64,000 nucleotides of DNA. Origin: an uncultured Porphyromonadaceae bacterium. Lineage in GTDB: Bacteria; Bacteroidota; Bacteroidia; Bacteroidales; Muribaculaceae. The DNA is taken from positions 1-64,000 of the forward strand of contig CABUIO010000003.1 in the NCBI GenBank assembly GCA_902491625.1, written 5' to 3'. Below are positions 27,832 through 35,364 of the stretch, piece after piece. The translations under genes were made by a program, and so were the position numbers. How positions within the stretch are numbered: position 1 is the stretch's first letter; each line of letters starts with the position of its first letter. The notes under the pieces were generated by a model. It did no database searches, had not been told where the DNA came from, and saw only the letters and a list, made by a program, of their open reading frames with translations.

Positions 27832-28905
27832 ATGAAAAATTTACTTATGATCGCATTGGCAGCCGCAAGCGTGGCTACAATGTCAGCCCAGGACTGCAAA
27901 TCCCTCTACGAGCAAGCCAAGAAGCTTGACGACACTTTTAATAAAGAGAAACCTACCGTGATGGCTCCCCAGAAGCAGATCACTCCCGAGGGAGCGGCTG
28001 CTCTTCTGCAGGCCTACGATCTCTATCAGCAGGTGATCGAATGTGAGAAGGTGCCCAACGCAAAGGGAAAAGTAGAGAACAAACTCACAAAGAAGGTCGA
28101 GAAATCGCTCAAGGAGCACGCAGAGGATCAGGACTACAACAAGGCCGCCATCGTGCTCTTCAACGCCGACCGGCGCTATCCCGAAGCCTACACTGCTTTC
28201 ATGCTCAGCGGCGCCACGACACGTGACCTGGGCAATGTGGCCGACACTGTCTATGCGGTAGACTTCTATAATGCCGGCAACTGCGCTTTCGGCTCCAATT
28301 TCCCCGCAGCAGCCAAGGCATACGCCGAGGCCCGCAAGGCTCACTCTACAGAACCTCAGGTCTATGTCTACAACATCGCCAGTCTCCAGCAGATGGCTCA
28401 GGCAGACTCCACCTATAACGCAGCCGACGACATCTTCGCTGTCGCTTCTGAGGGTGTGGGGCGTTTCGGCGCTGCCGACGACTTCGTGTTCGGCAACTAC
28501 ATCCAGCACTTCCTCGATGCCAAATCCTACGACGAGGCCATCAACACCATCAACAGCATCATGGCCAAGGAACCATCAAACGCTAATCTCTATCGTCTGC
28601 GCGCCATAGTCAACAACGCACGCCACCAGTATGCCGACGCTGTGCCTGACTTTAAGAAACTGGCCGAACTGAGCGACAACTTTGAATATGTGCACGATGC
28701 TGCCGACAACATCAACAAGATCGCCAAATTTATGATGGGTCAGCTTCAGAACGCTACTCCCGAACAGAAAACTCAGATCCTCGACTTCTTCAACAGTGCT
28801 CTTAAGATCGCCAACAAGGCCAAGACTCTCGAAGGTGCCAACGGTTCCATCGACTACGTCATCGAAGACATCAACTACAATCTCGACAACGCCAACAAGC
28901 TCTGA
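27832..28905 (+). CDS. Exported TPR-like protein
   Basis: 357 residues with a signal peptide (MKNLLMIALAAASVATMSA, cut near AQDC) followed by helix pairs of the tetratricopeptide type: YNKAAIVLFNADRRYPEA, AAKAYAEARKAHSTEPQVYV, YDEAINTINSIMAKEPSNA. Role unknown; TPR arrays usually mediate protein contacts. It follows gyrA by 18 bp and probably shares its transcript, ending at the hairpin 28932-28966. Similar gyrA-TPR neighbours are common in Bacteroidales, but no functional link is known to me. Confidence 0.85.
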   Translation: MKNLLMIALAAASVATMSAQDCKSLYEQAKKLDDTFNKEKPTVMAPQKQITPEGAAALLQAYDLYQQVIECEKVPNAKGKVENKLTKKVEKSLKEHAEDQDYNKAAIVLFNADRRYPEAYTAFMLSGATTRDLGNVADTVYAVDFYNAGNCAFGSNFPAAAKAYAEARKAHSTEPQVYVYNIASLQQMAQADSTYNAADDIFAVASEGVGRFGAADDFVFGNYIQHFLDAKSYDEAINTINSIMAKEPSNANLYRLRAIVNNARHQYADAVPDFKKLAELSDNFEYVHDAADNINKIAKFMMGQLQNATPEQKTQILDFFNSALKIANKAKTLEGANGSIDYVIEDINYNLDNANKL

Positions 28906-28931
28906 TCCTCAGAGAGACATCTTATAAAGTA

Positions 28932-28966
28932 AGGAGGCATCTTCCATCTTCGGAAAGGTGCCTCCT
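28932..28966. terminator. Bidirectional hairpin terminator
   Basis: A 12-bp stem (AGGAGGCATCTT/AAGGTGCCTCCT, one G-U) with an 11-nt loop between the convergent TPR and mscS genes. T-runs are poor on both sides. Confidence 0.65.
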
Positions 28967-28994
28967 CTCTATATTATCGTATCTGCCGTCCCGG

Positions 28995-30041
28995 TCATCC
29001 CTGATGATCGAGATGCACGTCCATCTGCGGGAACGGGAACGAGATTCCCTCCTCCGGAAGTCGTTTGTAGACTTTCTCGTTGATGTCGAAAAAGACATCC
29101 CAGTAATCTTTGGAAGCTACCCAAGCCCTGACAACGATGTTGACGCTACTGTCGGCCAGCTCATTGATGGCTATCATCGGAGCGGGCTCCTTAAGTATGC
29201 GATCATCGGCTTCAAGAAGGGACATGATGACACTTTTCACATGCTCGAAATCAGAGCCGTAGGCCACGCCCACAGTCCAGTCGACCCTGCGCGTTGACTC
29301 CATGCTGTAGTTGTTGATGGTGCCGGTGGAGAGTCCTCCGTTAGGGATCACAATCGTCTTGTTGTCCGGGGTGTTGATGATGGTGTTGAAAATCTGGATC
29401 TCCTTCACCTTGCCCGCGAAGCCCTGAGCCTCGATGAAGTCGCCGACCTTGTAAGGTCTAAGCAGAAGAATCAGCACACCGCCCGCAAAATTCTGCAAAG
29501 TGCCGCTTAAGGCAAGACCTATGGCGACACCGGCCGAGGCGAAGATGGCAAGGAAACTGCTGGTAGGCACGCCAAGTATGCCTATAACAGTGATTATCAG
29601 TATGAAATAGAGCGTAATCTTCACCAGACTGAGCAGGAACGTGATCAGAGACTGATCCGCACCCTTGCGGTACATGGCCCTGCGCATCCATCCGTGGATA
29701 GCCTTGATGATGAACTTGCCGAGGATCAGTATGCCGATTGCTATGGCAAGACGAAGTCCAAAGCTGACAATTGAAGACACAAGATGACTTATCGTATCTT
29801 CCGACAACAAGGTCTTTAACGACGAAGTTATTGAATCGGTCGAAAGATTCTGTGTGGCACTGTTGATTGAATCGCCGAGCTGCGTAAACTTCTCAACGGC
29901 AGGCACAGTGGCCTCGGGCGTTGCCGTCGCCGCTTCGGCAGCAGGTTCTGCGGCGGCGATGGCATCTGTATTCACCTCCTCAGCCACATCTATCTGTAAA
30001 AGAATGGTCAGTAAATTAAGCATAGACTGATTTAAGTACAT
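28995..30041 (-). CDS. mscS: Small-conductance mechanosensitive channel, MscS family
   Basis: Osmotic safety valve in the inner membrane, 348 residues. An Ala/Glu/Pro-rich N-terminal stretch (about 20-70) precedes three membrane helices. The pore-lining helix is the Gly/Ala-rich AGVAIGLALSGTLQNFAGG, followed by the beta-domain entry LLRPYKVGDFIEA and the cytoplasmic cage domain. It lies 11 bp downstream of the glycosyltransferase gene on the same strand. The first 6-7 residues are uncertain; an ATG at residue 7 (MLNLL) is an alternative start. Confidence 0.93.
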   Translation of the reverse strand: MYLNQSMLNLLTILLQIDVAEEVNTDAIAAAEPAAEAATATPEATVPAVEKFTQLGDSINSATQNLSTDSITSSLKTLLSEDTISHLVSSIVSFGLRLAIAIGILILGKFIIKAIHGWMRRAMYRKGADQSLITFLLSLVKITLYFILIITVIGILGVPTSSFLAIFASAGVAIGLALSGTLQNFAGGVLILLLRPYKVGDFIEAQGFAGKVKEIQIFNTIINTPDNKTIVIPNGGLSTGTINNYSMESTRRVDWTVGVAYGSDFEHVKSVIMSLLEADDRILKEPAPMIAINELADSSVNIVVRAWVASKDYWDVFFDINEKVYKRLPEEGISFPFPQMDVHLDHQG

Positions 30042-30052
30042 TAGGACATGTC

Positions 30053-30793
30053 TCAGAGACGGCGTCCGAAGTTCTTGTTAAAGATGCTGCTGAATTTCAG
30101 CTTGATGACACCGAACACAGCCTCGCCGAAGATGCTTCCGCTCATCTTGCTCGTGCCAAGCACACGGTTAACAAAGACAATAGGCACCTCCTTGATTCTG
30201 AAGCCGAGGCGCATGGCCTTGTATTTCATCTCGATCTGGAAAGCATAGCCCTTGAACTCTATAGTGTCAAGATTGATCGTCTCAAGCACGCGGCGTGTCC
30301 AGCATACGAATCCGGCAGTAGTATCGCGCACTTTCATGCGTGTCACCAGACGGACATAGGCCGAAGCATAGTAAGACATCAGCACCCTTCCCATAGGCCA
30401 GTTGACCACGTTGACACCGCTGATATAGCGCGAACCCACAGCCACGTCTGCACCTTCGTCTCGACATGCGCGCAAAAGCTTGGGTAGGTCGTCCGGAGAA
30501 TGGGAGAAGTCGGCGTCCATTTCTATAATATAGTCGTAGCCATGTTCCAGCGCCCACTTGAATCCGTGGATATACGCCGTTCCGAGTCCGAGCTTCCCGC
30601 TCCGCTGTTCCAGATGTACACTCCCCGGATGTTCCTCCATCTTCCGCTTGACGACATCAGCCGTTCCATCGGGTGAATTGTCGTCAATGACGAGGATGTC
30701 AAACTCCTCGGGGAGTCCGGTCACGGCATCAATGATGTTGGAGATATTCTCTATCTCATTGTATGTGGGTATGATGACAAGAGCCTCTGACAT
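30053..30793 (-). CDS. Family 2 glycosyltransferase (polyprenol-phosphate mannosyltransferase-like)
   Basis: 246-residue cytosolic-face GT-A enzyme related to dolichol/polyprenol-phosphate mannose synthases. It has the N-terminal nucleotide motif VIIPTYNEIENI, the DDNSPDGT loop, the metal-binding DAD in IIEMDADFSHSPDDLP and the C-terminal acceptor segment KEVPIVFVNRVLGTSKMS. It lacks the C-terminal membrane domain of some relatives. The likely product is polyprenyl-phosphate-mannose (or similar) for glycan transfer. First gene of a two-gene unit with mscS. Confidence 0.92.
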   Translation of the reverse strand: MSEALVIIPTYNEIENISNIIDAVTGLPEEFDILVIDDNSPDGTADVVKRKMEEHPGSVHLEQRSGKLGLGTAYIHGFKWALEHGYDYIIEMDADFSHSPDDLPKLLRACRDEGADVAVGSRYISGVNVVNWPMGRVLMSYYASAYVRLVTRMKVRDTTAGFVCWTRRVLETINLDTIEFKGYAFQIEMKYKAMRLGFRIKEVPIVFVNRVLGTSKMSGSIFGEAVFGVIKLKFSSIFNKNFGRRL

Positions 30794-30955
30794 AAGATTT
30801 TACAACAACAGGCCTACACACTCCAGACGATTTTGCGGAGAAAAATCCGCCCGTTATCCGTTGCGAAGTTACTAAAAAAATTCCGATACAGCCGCAATCG
30901 ACCGCAATAATTTCAAAGCAGACACACAAACAGACACACGACGAAAGCGTCTCAT

Positions 30956-30986
30956 TTGCTTTATAAGCCGATAATGGCTACCTTTG
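30956..30986 (+). promoter_or_regulatory. Promoter for dedA-rpe-ABC operon
   Basis: TTTG (30956-30959), 19 nt, TACCTTTG (30979-30986), then ATG 25 bp later. A textbook Bacteroidota promoter. Confidence 0.72.
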
Positions 30987-31011
30987 CACACAAAATATTG
31001 AGTACACGAAT

Positions 31012-31692
31012 ATGACCGATACAATACTCGCAGAAATTCCGACCGCACTCGACATCTACAATTTCTTTGTGGCAAACGCCAGCTATCTCTATGTCTTTCT
31101 CTTCATGATCATAGAAAGCTCCTTCATACCTTTCCCCTCAGAACTCGTCGTGCCTCCGGCCGTCTATCTCGCATGTGTGAACCACGGTGTCGGAGCCACG
31201 ATGAATCCCTACGCAGTCATCATCGTCGCCACCCTCGGCGCCCTCGTCGGCGGACTGATCAACTACTATCTCGCCCTCTGGATCGGCCGTCCGCTTGTCT
31301 ACCGCTTCGCAGACAGCAAGCTTGGCCATCTATGCCTCATAAACCGTGCCAAGGTAGAGAAAGCGGAACGATATTTCGACAAGCACGGCGCGGTATCGAC
31401 ATTCCTCGGCCGCCTTATTCCGGCTGTACGACAGCTGATCAGCATACCTGCCGGACTCGCCCGCATGAACATCGGCGTCTTCACCCTCTACACCACGCTC
31501 GGTGCCCTTCTCTGGAACATCATCCTCGGCGCTCTCGGCTACTGGCTCTCCCTCTCCGTCCGCCCCGATCAGCTCCACGACTCCATCGAGCACTACAACC
31601 GCTACCTCACCTGGGCGGGGCTCGCGCTGCTTGCGGTCATAGTCATCTACATGGCCTTCAAGGTCCTCGGCAGCCGACGTTCAAAAAAGTAA
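31012..31692 (+). CDS. DedA family membrane protein
   Basis: 226-residue inner-membrane protein of the DedA/SNARE-associated family, members of which are linked to lipid-carrier recycling and membrane homeostasis. It shows the early re-entrant segment FIPFPSELVVPPA and the signature FLGRLIPAVRQLISIPAGLA with its essential Arg residues, plus helices at about 20-45, 60-85, 140-165 and 190-215. First gene of a likely operon with rpe and an ABC exporter pair. Confidence 0.93.
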   Translation: MTDTILAEIPTALDIYNFFVANASYLYVFLFMIIESSFIPFPSELVVPPAVYLACVNHGVGATMNPYAVIIVATLGALVGGLINYYLALWIGRPLVYRFADSKLGHLCLINRAKVEKAERYFDKHGAVSTFLGRLIPAVRQLISIPAGLARMNIGVFTLYTTLGALLWNIILGALGYWLSLSVRPDQLHDSIEHYNRYLTWAGLALLAVIVIYMAFKVLGSRRSKK

Positions 31693-31726
31693 CATCATTT
31701 TTCACATCATACTTCTCCATACACCC

Positions 31727-32371
31727 ATGATTGTTTCCCCCTCACTTCTGTCGGCAGATTTCGCCAATCTACAGCGCGACTTAGAGATGATCAATGACAG
31801 TGAAGCCGACTATCTCCACCTCGACGTAATGGACGGCGTTTTCGTCCCCAACATCTCCTTCGGCTTCCCGGTCATGAAGGCTGTGGCAAAGCACTGCCGC
31901 AAGCCTCTTGACGTCCACCTGATGATCGTGGAGCCGGACAAATGGATCTCTCAGGTGCGCGACCTCGGCGCGGAGATCATGAACGTGCATCAGGAAGCCT
32001 GCACCCACCTCCACTCAGTGGTGCAGCGCATCCACGGCGCCGGGATGAAGGCCGGAGTGACCCTCAACCCCGCGACTCCCGTATGTATGCTCACCGACAT
32101 CATCGGCGACGTCGATCTCGTGCTCCTGATGAGCGTCAATCCCGGATTCGGAGGTCAGCCTTTCATCCCCCGCACACTCGACAAGGTCGCACAGCTGCGT
32201 GAGCTTATCGACAAGTCCGGTTCCAAGGCAATCATAGAGGTGGACGGCGGTGTCAACGCGCAGACAGGTCCGCAACTCGCAGCCCGCGGAGCCGACATGC
32301 TCGTGGCCGGAAGCTACGTCTTCGGCGCCGACGACCCCAAAGCCGTCATACACGGGCTTAAGAATCTTTAA
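31727..32371 (+). CDS. rpe: Ribulose-phosphate 3-epimerase
   Basis: Interconverts ribulose-5-P and xylulose-5-P in the pentose phosphate pathway. The 214-residue TIM barrel has the metal/catalytic motif HLDVMDGVFVPNISFG, the DVHLMI strand, MSVNPGFGGQPFIP and IEVDGGVN with its catalytic Asp. Length is typical. It lies 34 bp after dedA and 10 bp before the ABC ATPase gene. Confidence 0.97.
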   Translation: MIVSPSLLSADFANLQRDLEMINDSEADYLHLDVMDGVFVPNISFGFPVMKAVAKHCRKPLDVHLMIVEPDKWISQVRDLGAEIMNVHQEACTHLHSVVQRIHGAGMKAGVTLNPATPVCMLTDIIGDVDLVLLMSVNPGFGGQPFIPRTLDKVAQLRELIDKSGSKAIIEVDGGVNAQTGPQLAARGADMLVAGSYVFGADDPKAVIHGLKNL

Positions 32372-32381
32372 GAGCATTTTA

Positions 32382-33311
32382 ATGGACAACATACTTGAAA
32401 TCAGCCACGTCTCGAAAGCCTACGGCGAACTGAAGGCTCTCGACGACGTGAGCCTCGACATCAGCCGCGGAAGCGTCTACGGACTTCTGGGTCCCAATGG
32501 CGCCGGCAAGACAACGCTCCTGCGTATCATAAACTCAATCCTCACCCACGACAGCGGATCCGTGCGTATCGACGGAATCGAAGCCGCACTCGGCAAGACA
32601 TCCTCCCTAATCGGCTACATGCCCGAGGAACGTGGCCTCTATCCAAAAATGCGCGTCATGGAACAGATCATGTTCTTCGGACGCCTCAAGGGAGCCTCGA
32701 AAGAGGAGCTGCGCCGCAACATGAAGGAATACATGGACATCTTCCGCATCCCGCAGGCCGACGGCAACCGCCGGGTCGAGGAGCTTTCCAAAGGCAATCA
32801 GCAGAAAGTGCAGATCATCGCCACGATCGTCCATCAGCCCAAACTCGTCATCTTCGACGAACCCTTCAGCGGATTCGACCCCATCAACGGTCAGCTTCTC
32901 ATAGAGCTTATCAACCGTCTGCGCAGCAACGACAGCACCATCATCCTCTCCAGCCACAACATGGCCGCAATCGAAGACATGGCCACACACATCGGGCTCG
33001 TCAACCACGGCCACATCCTCCTCGACGGCAAGCTCGACGACATCAAGGAGACTCACAAGGACGGCTCCTACGACCTCGTCACGGCCACGCCGCTCAACAT
33101 ACCGCTCCTCACCGACTCCGGAGCCGTAAGCGCTATAGAGCCTTCCGACAAGCCCCTGAAAAGAAAAGGCTATCGTTATACCATGCGTTGCGCTCCGGGC
33201 AAGGTCAGCAACGACATACTCGACGCCGTGGCCATGCTGTCCACCATCGTGCGGTTCGAGGAAACCCTTCCCTCCCTCAACGACATCTTCATCAAATACG
33301 CTACCAAATAA
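32382..33311 (+). CDS. ABC transporter ATP-binding protein
   Basis: ATPase of an ABC-2 type exporter, 309 residues. Walker A GPNGAGKTT, Q-loop YMPEERGLYP, signature LSKGNQQKVQ and Walker B LVIFDEPFSGFDP are intact; a C-terminal DUF4162-like extension follows. Start at MDNILEISHVSKAYG, 10 bp after rpe; the frame is open further upstream inside rpe but is not protein-like there. The membrane partner is the next gene. NatA-type (sodium or drug export) is the closest family by pattern; the substrate is unknown. Confidence 0.95.
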   Translation: MDNILEISHVSKAYGELKALDDVSLDISRGSVYGLLGPNGAGKTTLLRIINSILTHDSGSVRIDGIEAALGKTSSLIGYMPEERGLYPKMRVMEQIMFFGRLKGASKEELRRNMKEYMDIFRIPQADGNRRVEELSKGNQQKVQIIATIVHQPKLVIFDEPFSGFDPINGQLLIELINRLRSNDSTIILSSHNMAAIEDMATHIGLVNHGHILLDGKLDDIKETHKDGSYDLVTATPLNIPLLTDSGAVSAIEPSDKPLKRKGYRYTMRCAPGKVSNDILDAVAMLSTIVRFEETLPSLNDIFIKYATK

Positions 33312-33318
33312 CCCCGAC

Positions 33319-34218
33319 ATGTCTTCCATACTCTCACTGCTCGTAGCGACCGAATACCGCAACGACATAAAATCCAAATCCTTCTGGCTCGGCACTTTCC
33401 TCCTCCCCATAATCGCCGTGGCTTTCGGCTTCATAATCGGCTATCTCATGGACTCCTCCGACGCCATGAAGGAGATGAACAAGACGACTTCACCCGGCGA
33501 CGACCTCACAGCCGAGCAGGTCTTCGGCATGATGTCGGGCGTGATGCTCGTCATCTTCATAATGATCTACGGCGCACAGATATTCAACAAAGTAAAGACC
33601 GAGAAGACCAACCGCATCAGCGAAGTGCTCGTGGGAAGTGTCCCAGGCCACACACTCATGATCTCCAAAGTCATCAGTGTAGGACTCATCGGTCTCACGC
33701 AGCTCATCGTCTGGGGTGCCCTCATCGCCGGAATCTTCGCTACAGTCTGTGTCTTCGCGCCTGTAAACCTCCATATCACTGATCTTCTCAATCTGCGCAC
33801 ACTCGGGATGATGCTCGTAGCCATCGCCTACTTCTTCGGTGGATTTCTCTTTTACGGAAGTCTCTTCGCCGCCTCCGGTGCGCTCACCGACCGCAACAAC
33901 GAGAATCAGACCTACATGACCATCATCACCTTCGTGCTGATGCTGAGCATGTACATAGGCATGTACTCCACCGACAACGGCACCTCATTTCTGACACAGG
34001 TATGCTTCTATTTGCCCTTTACATCGCCCGCAGTCGGCGGCGTACTCGGCGTCTCCGGAGCACTCCCCTGGTGGCAGACACTCCTGAGCCTTTTAGTGCT
34101 CTACGGCAGCTCACTTTTCACCGTTAGCATAGCAGGAAAGATCTACACCAGTGCCCTGCTGCTCAAAGGCAAGAAATTTTCACCCCGCGACATCATGGTT
34201 TTCCTACGCTCCCGGTGA
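33319..34218 (+). CDS. ABC-2 type exporter permease (NatB/YhaP-like)
   Basis: 299-residue membrane partner of the preceding ATPase. An N-terminal helix follows a short cytoplasmic start (TEYRNDIKSKSFWLGTFLLP), then a charged loop (about 55-70) and five further helices. The KVKTEKTNRISEVLVGSVP segment after helix 2 is the coupling region typical of NatB-like proteins. The large extracytoplasmic loop of many family members is short here. Substrate unknown. Confidence 0.92.
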   Translation: MSSILSLLVATEYRNDIKSKSFWLGTFLLPIIAVAFGFIIGYLMDSSDAMKEMNKTTSPGDDLTAEQVFGMMSGVMLVIFIMIYGAQIFNKVKTEKTNRISEVLVGSVPGHTLMISKVISVGLIGLTQLIVWGALIAGIFATVCVFAPVNLHITDLLNLRTLGMMLVAIAYFFGGFLFYGSLFAASGALTDRNNENQTYMTIITFVLMLSMYIGMYSTDNGTSFLTQVCFYLPFTSPAVGGVLGVSGALPWWQTLLSLLVLYGSSLFTVSIAGKIYTSALLLKGKKFSPRDIMVFLRSR

Positions 34219-34275
34219 TCAATACAGATTCAATAATCTTCCTGCTGAATCCGATTATTCACATCGATTTAACCT

Positions 34276-34342
34276 CTATGTTCGGATTATTCACTTTCCG
34301 GGAGGGGTGTTCCCGGGTAAATAATTCGCCCGGCGAACATAG
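34276..34342. repeat. Long imperfect palindrome after the ABC exporter genes
   Basis: Outer arms CTATGTTCG (34276-34284) and CGAACATAG (34334-34342) pair perfectly; inside, ATTATT/AATAAT and CCGGGA/TCCCGG pair again. Lying 57 bp after the permease stop, it could end transcription from both sides. Confidence 0.6.
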
Positions 34343-34607
34343 TGTTGCCGCGCAATAATTTTAGCATCAAGGGTATACGTATATCTCGCGTCTGACGACA
34401 CTTCGTCGCAACGTCGTCGTGTGGAAAACCGCGTCAGCGGTTGCTTTATCGGTAGCCGATGGATGAGCGTAGCGAATCCGTCGGAAAGATCACACCCTCA
34501 GATACAACCCTTTATGGGTTGCCTCACCGCGACAGCCACACGACCGGGTAGGGGCCGTGCGGTTGTTATGTAGGAACACAAGTATGCCCTACATTCGGGT
34601 GCTACCA

Positions 34608-34693
34608 TTTTATTTTGGTGTCAGGGTTATTGTGGAGTGGGGATTATTCAATATTCACAAGCAGGAGTGAATATCGAATTATCTGCAGGGTCG
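34608..34693 (+). repeat. Dispersed hairpin repeat, second family (copy 2)
   Basis: Shares the head TTTTATTTTGGTGTCAGGGT and the stem-loop with 9747-9831. Stem: GGATTATTCAATATTCAC (34641-34658) against GTGAATATCGAATTATC (34667-34683), 8-nt loop, two mismatches. Ends 11 bp before the HAD phosphatase stop. Confidence 0.75.
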
Positions 34694-34704
34694 GATGCGA
34701 GGTT

Positions 34705-35346
34705 TCAGACGAAGTTGAGGATCTCGGAGGGGGAGCTGACGATGTGGTCGGCGAAGGCGTTGCGGAGATGGCTTACGGGACTGAATCCCCAGGTGACGCC
34801 TACGCTCTCGATGCAGGCACGGCGTGCTGTCTCCATGTCGACGGCGGAGTCTCCGACGTAGAGAACTTCGGATTTGGGCGTAGGATGGCGGTTAAGGATG
34901 GAGAAGACTATCGAGGGATCAGGCTTGACACCTCGCCCTTCGGTCTGTCCCTCGACGGCGACGAAAGGTATGTCCGGGAAGAAATGGCCGATGATGTGTG
35001 TGACGGCTTCCTGATATTTGTTGGAGGCGACAGCTACCGCGATGCCTCTGTCGACGAGCGTGCGAAGGAGGTTATGGATGTCGTCGTAGGGATGGCTTGT
35101 GTCGGTGTCGTGTTCGTTGTAATACTCCTTGAAGACCTTGATGAGTTTGTCGACTTCTTCGGGTGAGGCGTCGGGCTGAGCGCGTTCGATGAGGCGGCGG
35201 ACACCGCTGCCTACCATGAATGGATAAGCCGCGAGTGCGTGTGTCGGATAACCGAGAGTCTCCAGGGCATAGTTGCAGCTGATGCCGAGATCGTTGATGG
35301 TGTTGAGGAGTGTGCCGTCGAGGTCAAATATTACGAGTTTTTTCAT
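34705..35346 (-). CDS. HAD family phosphatase (phosphoglycolate phosphatase-like)
   Basis: 213-residue haloacid dehalogenase-type phosphatase. Motif I DLDGTLLNT (8-16) has the nucleophile Asp8 and Asp10, motif II is the Ser of AVASN, and motifs III and IV are VKPDPSI and VGDSAVDMETA. The alpha-helical cap lies between residues 16 and 80. It resembles Gph/PGMB-type enzymes; the substrate cannot be read from sequence. Gap to the upstream tamL gene is 18 bp, so they are likely cotranscribed. Confidence 0.93.
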   Translation of the reverse strand: MKKLVIFDLDGTLLNTINDLGISCNYALETLGYPTHALAAYPFMVGSGVRRLIERAQPDASPEEVDKLIKVFKEYYNEHDTDTSHPYDDIHNLLRTLVDRGIAVAVASNKYQEAVTHIIGHFFPDIPFVAVEGQTEGRGVKPDPSIVFSILNRHPTPKSEVLYVGDSAVDMETARRACIESVGVTWGFSPVSHLRNAFADHIVSSPSEILNFV

Positions 35347-35364
35347 AACTTTTCCGGTTACTTG

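Larger units (their letters stand above)
34219..34704. other. Convergent intergenic region with many hairpins
   Basis: 486 bp between the permease and HAD phosphatase stops. It contains a long palindrome (34276-34342), several short perfect stems (AACCGC/GCGGTT near 34436, CAACCC/GGGTTG near 34507-34523), a 9-bp inverted pair GTCGTGTGG/CCACACGAC (near 34418 and 34532) and the second copy of the repeat family seen at 9747-9831. No credible gene. Its origin (degraded mobile element, structured RNA or repeat pile-up) is open. Confidence 0.7.

Noticed and set aside
34705..35166. Plus-strand open frame over the HAD phosphatase gene (34615-35166)
   Set aside because: The minus-strand frame has all HAD motifs; the plus-strand frame is its shadow.
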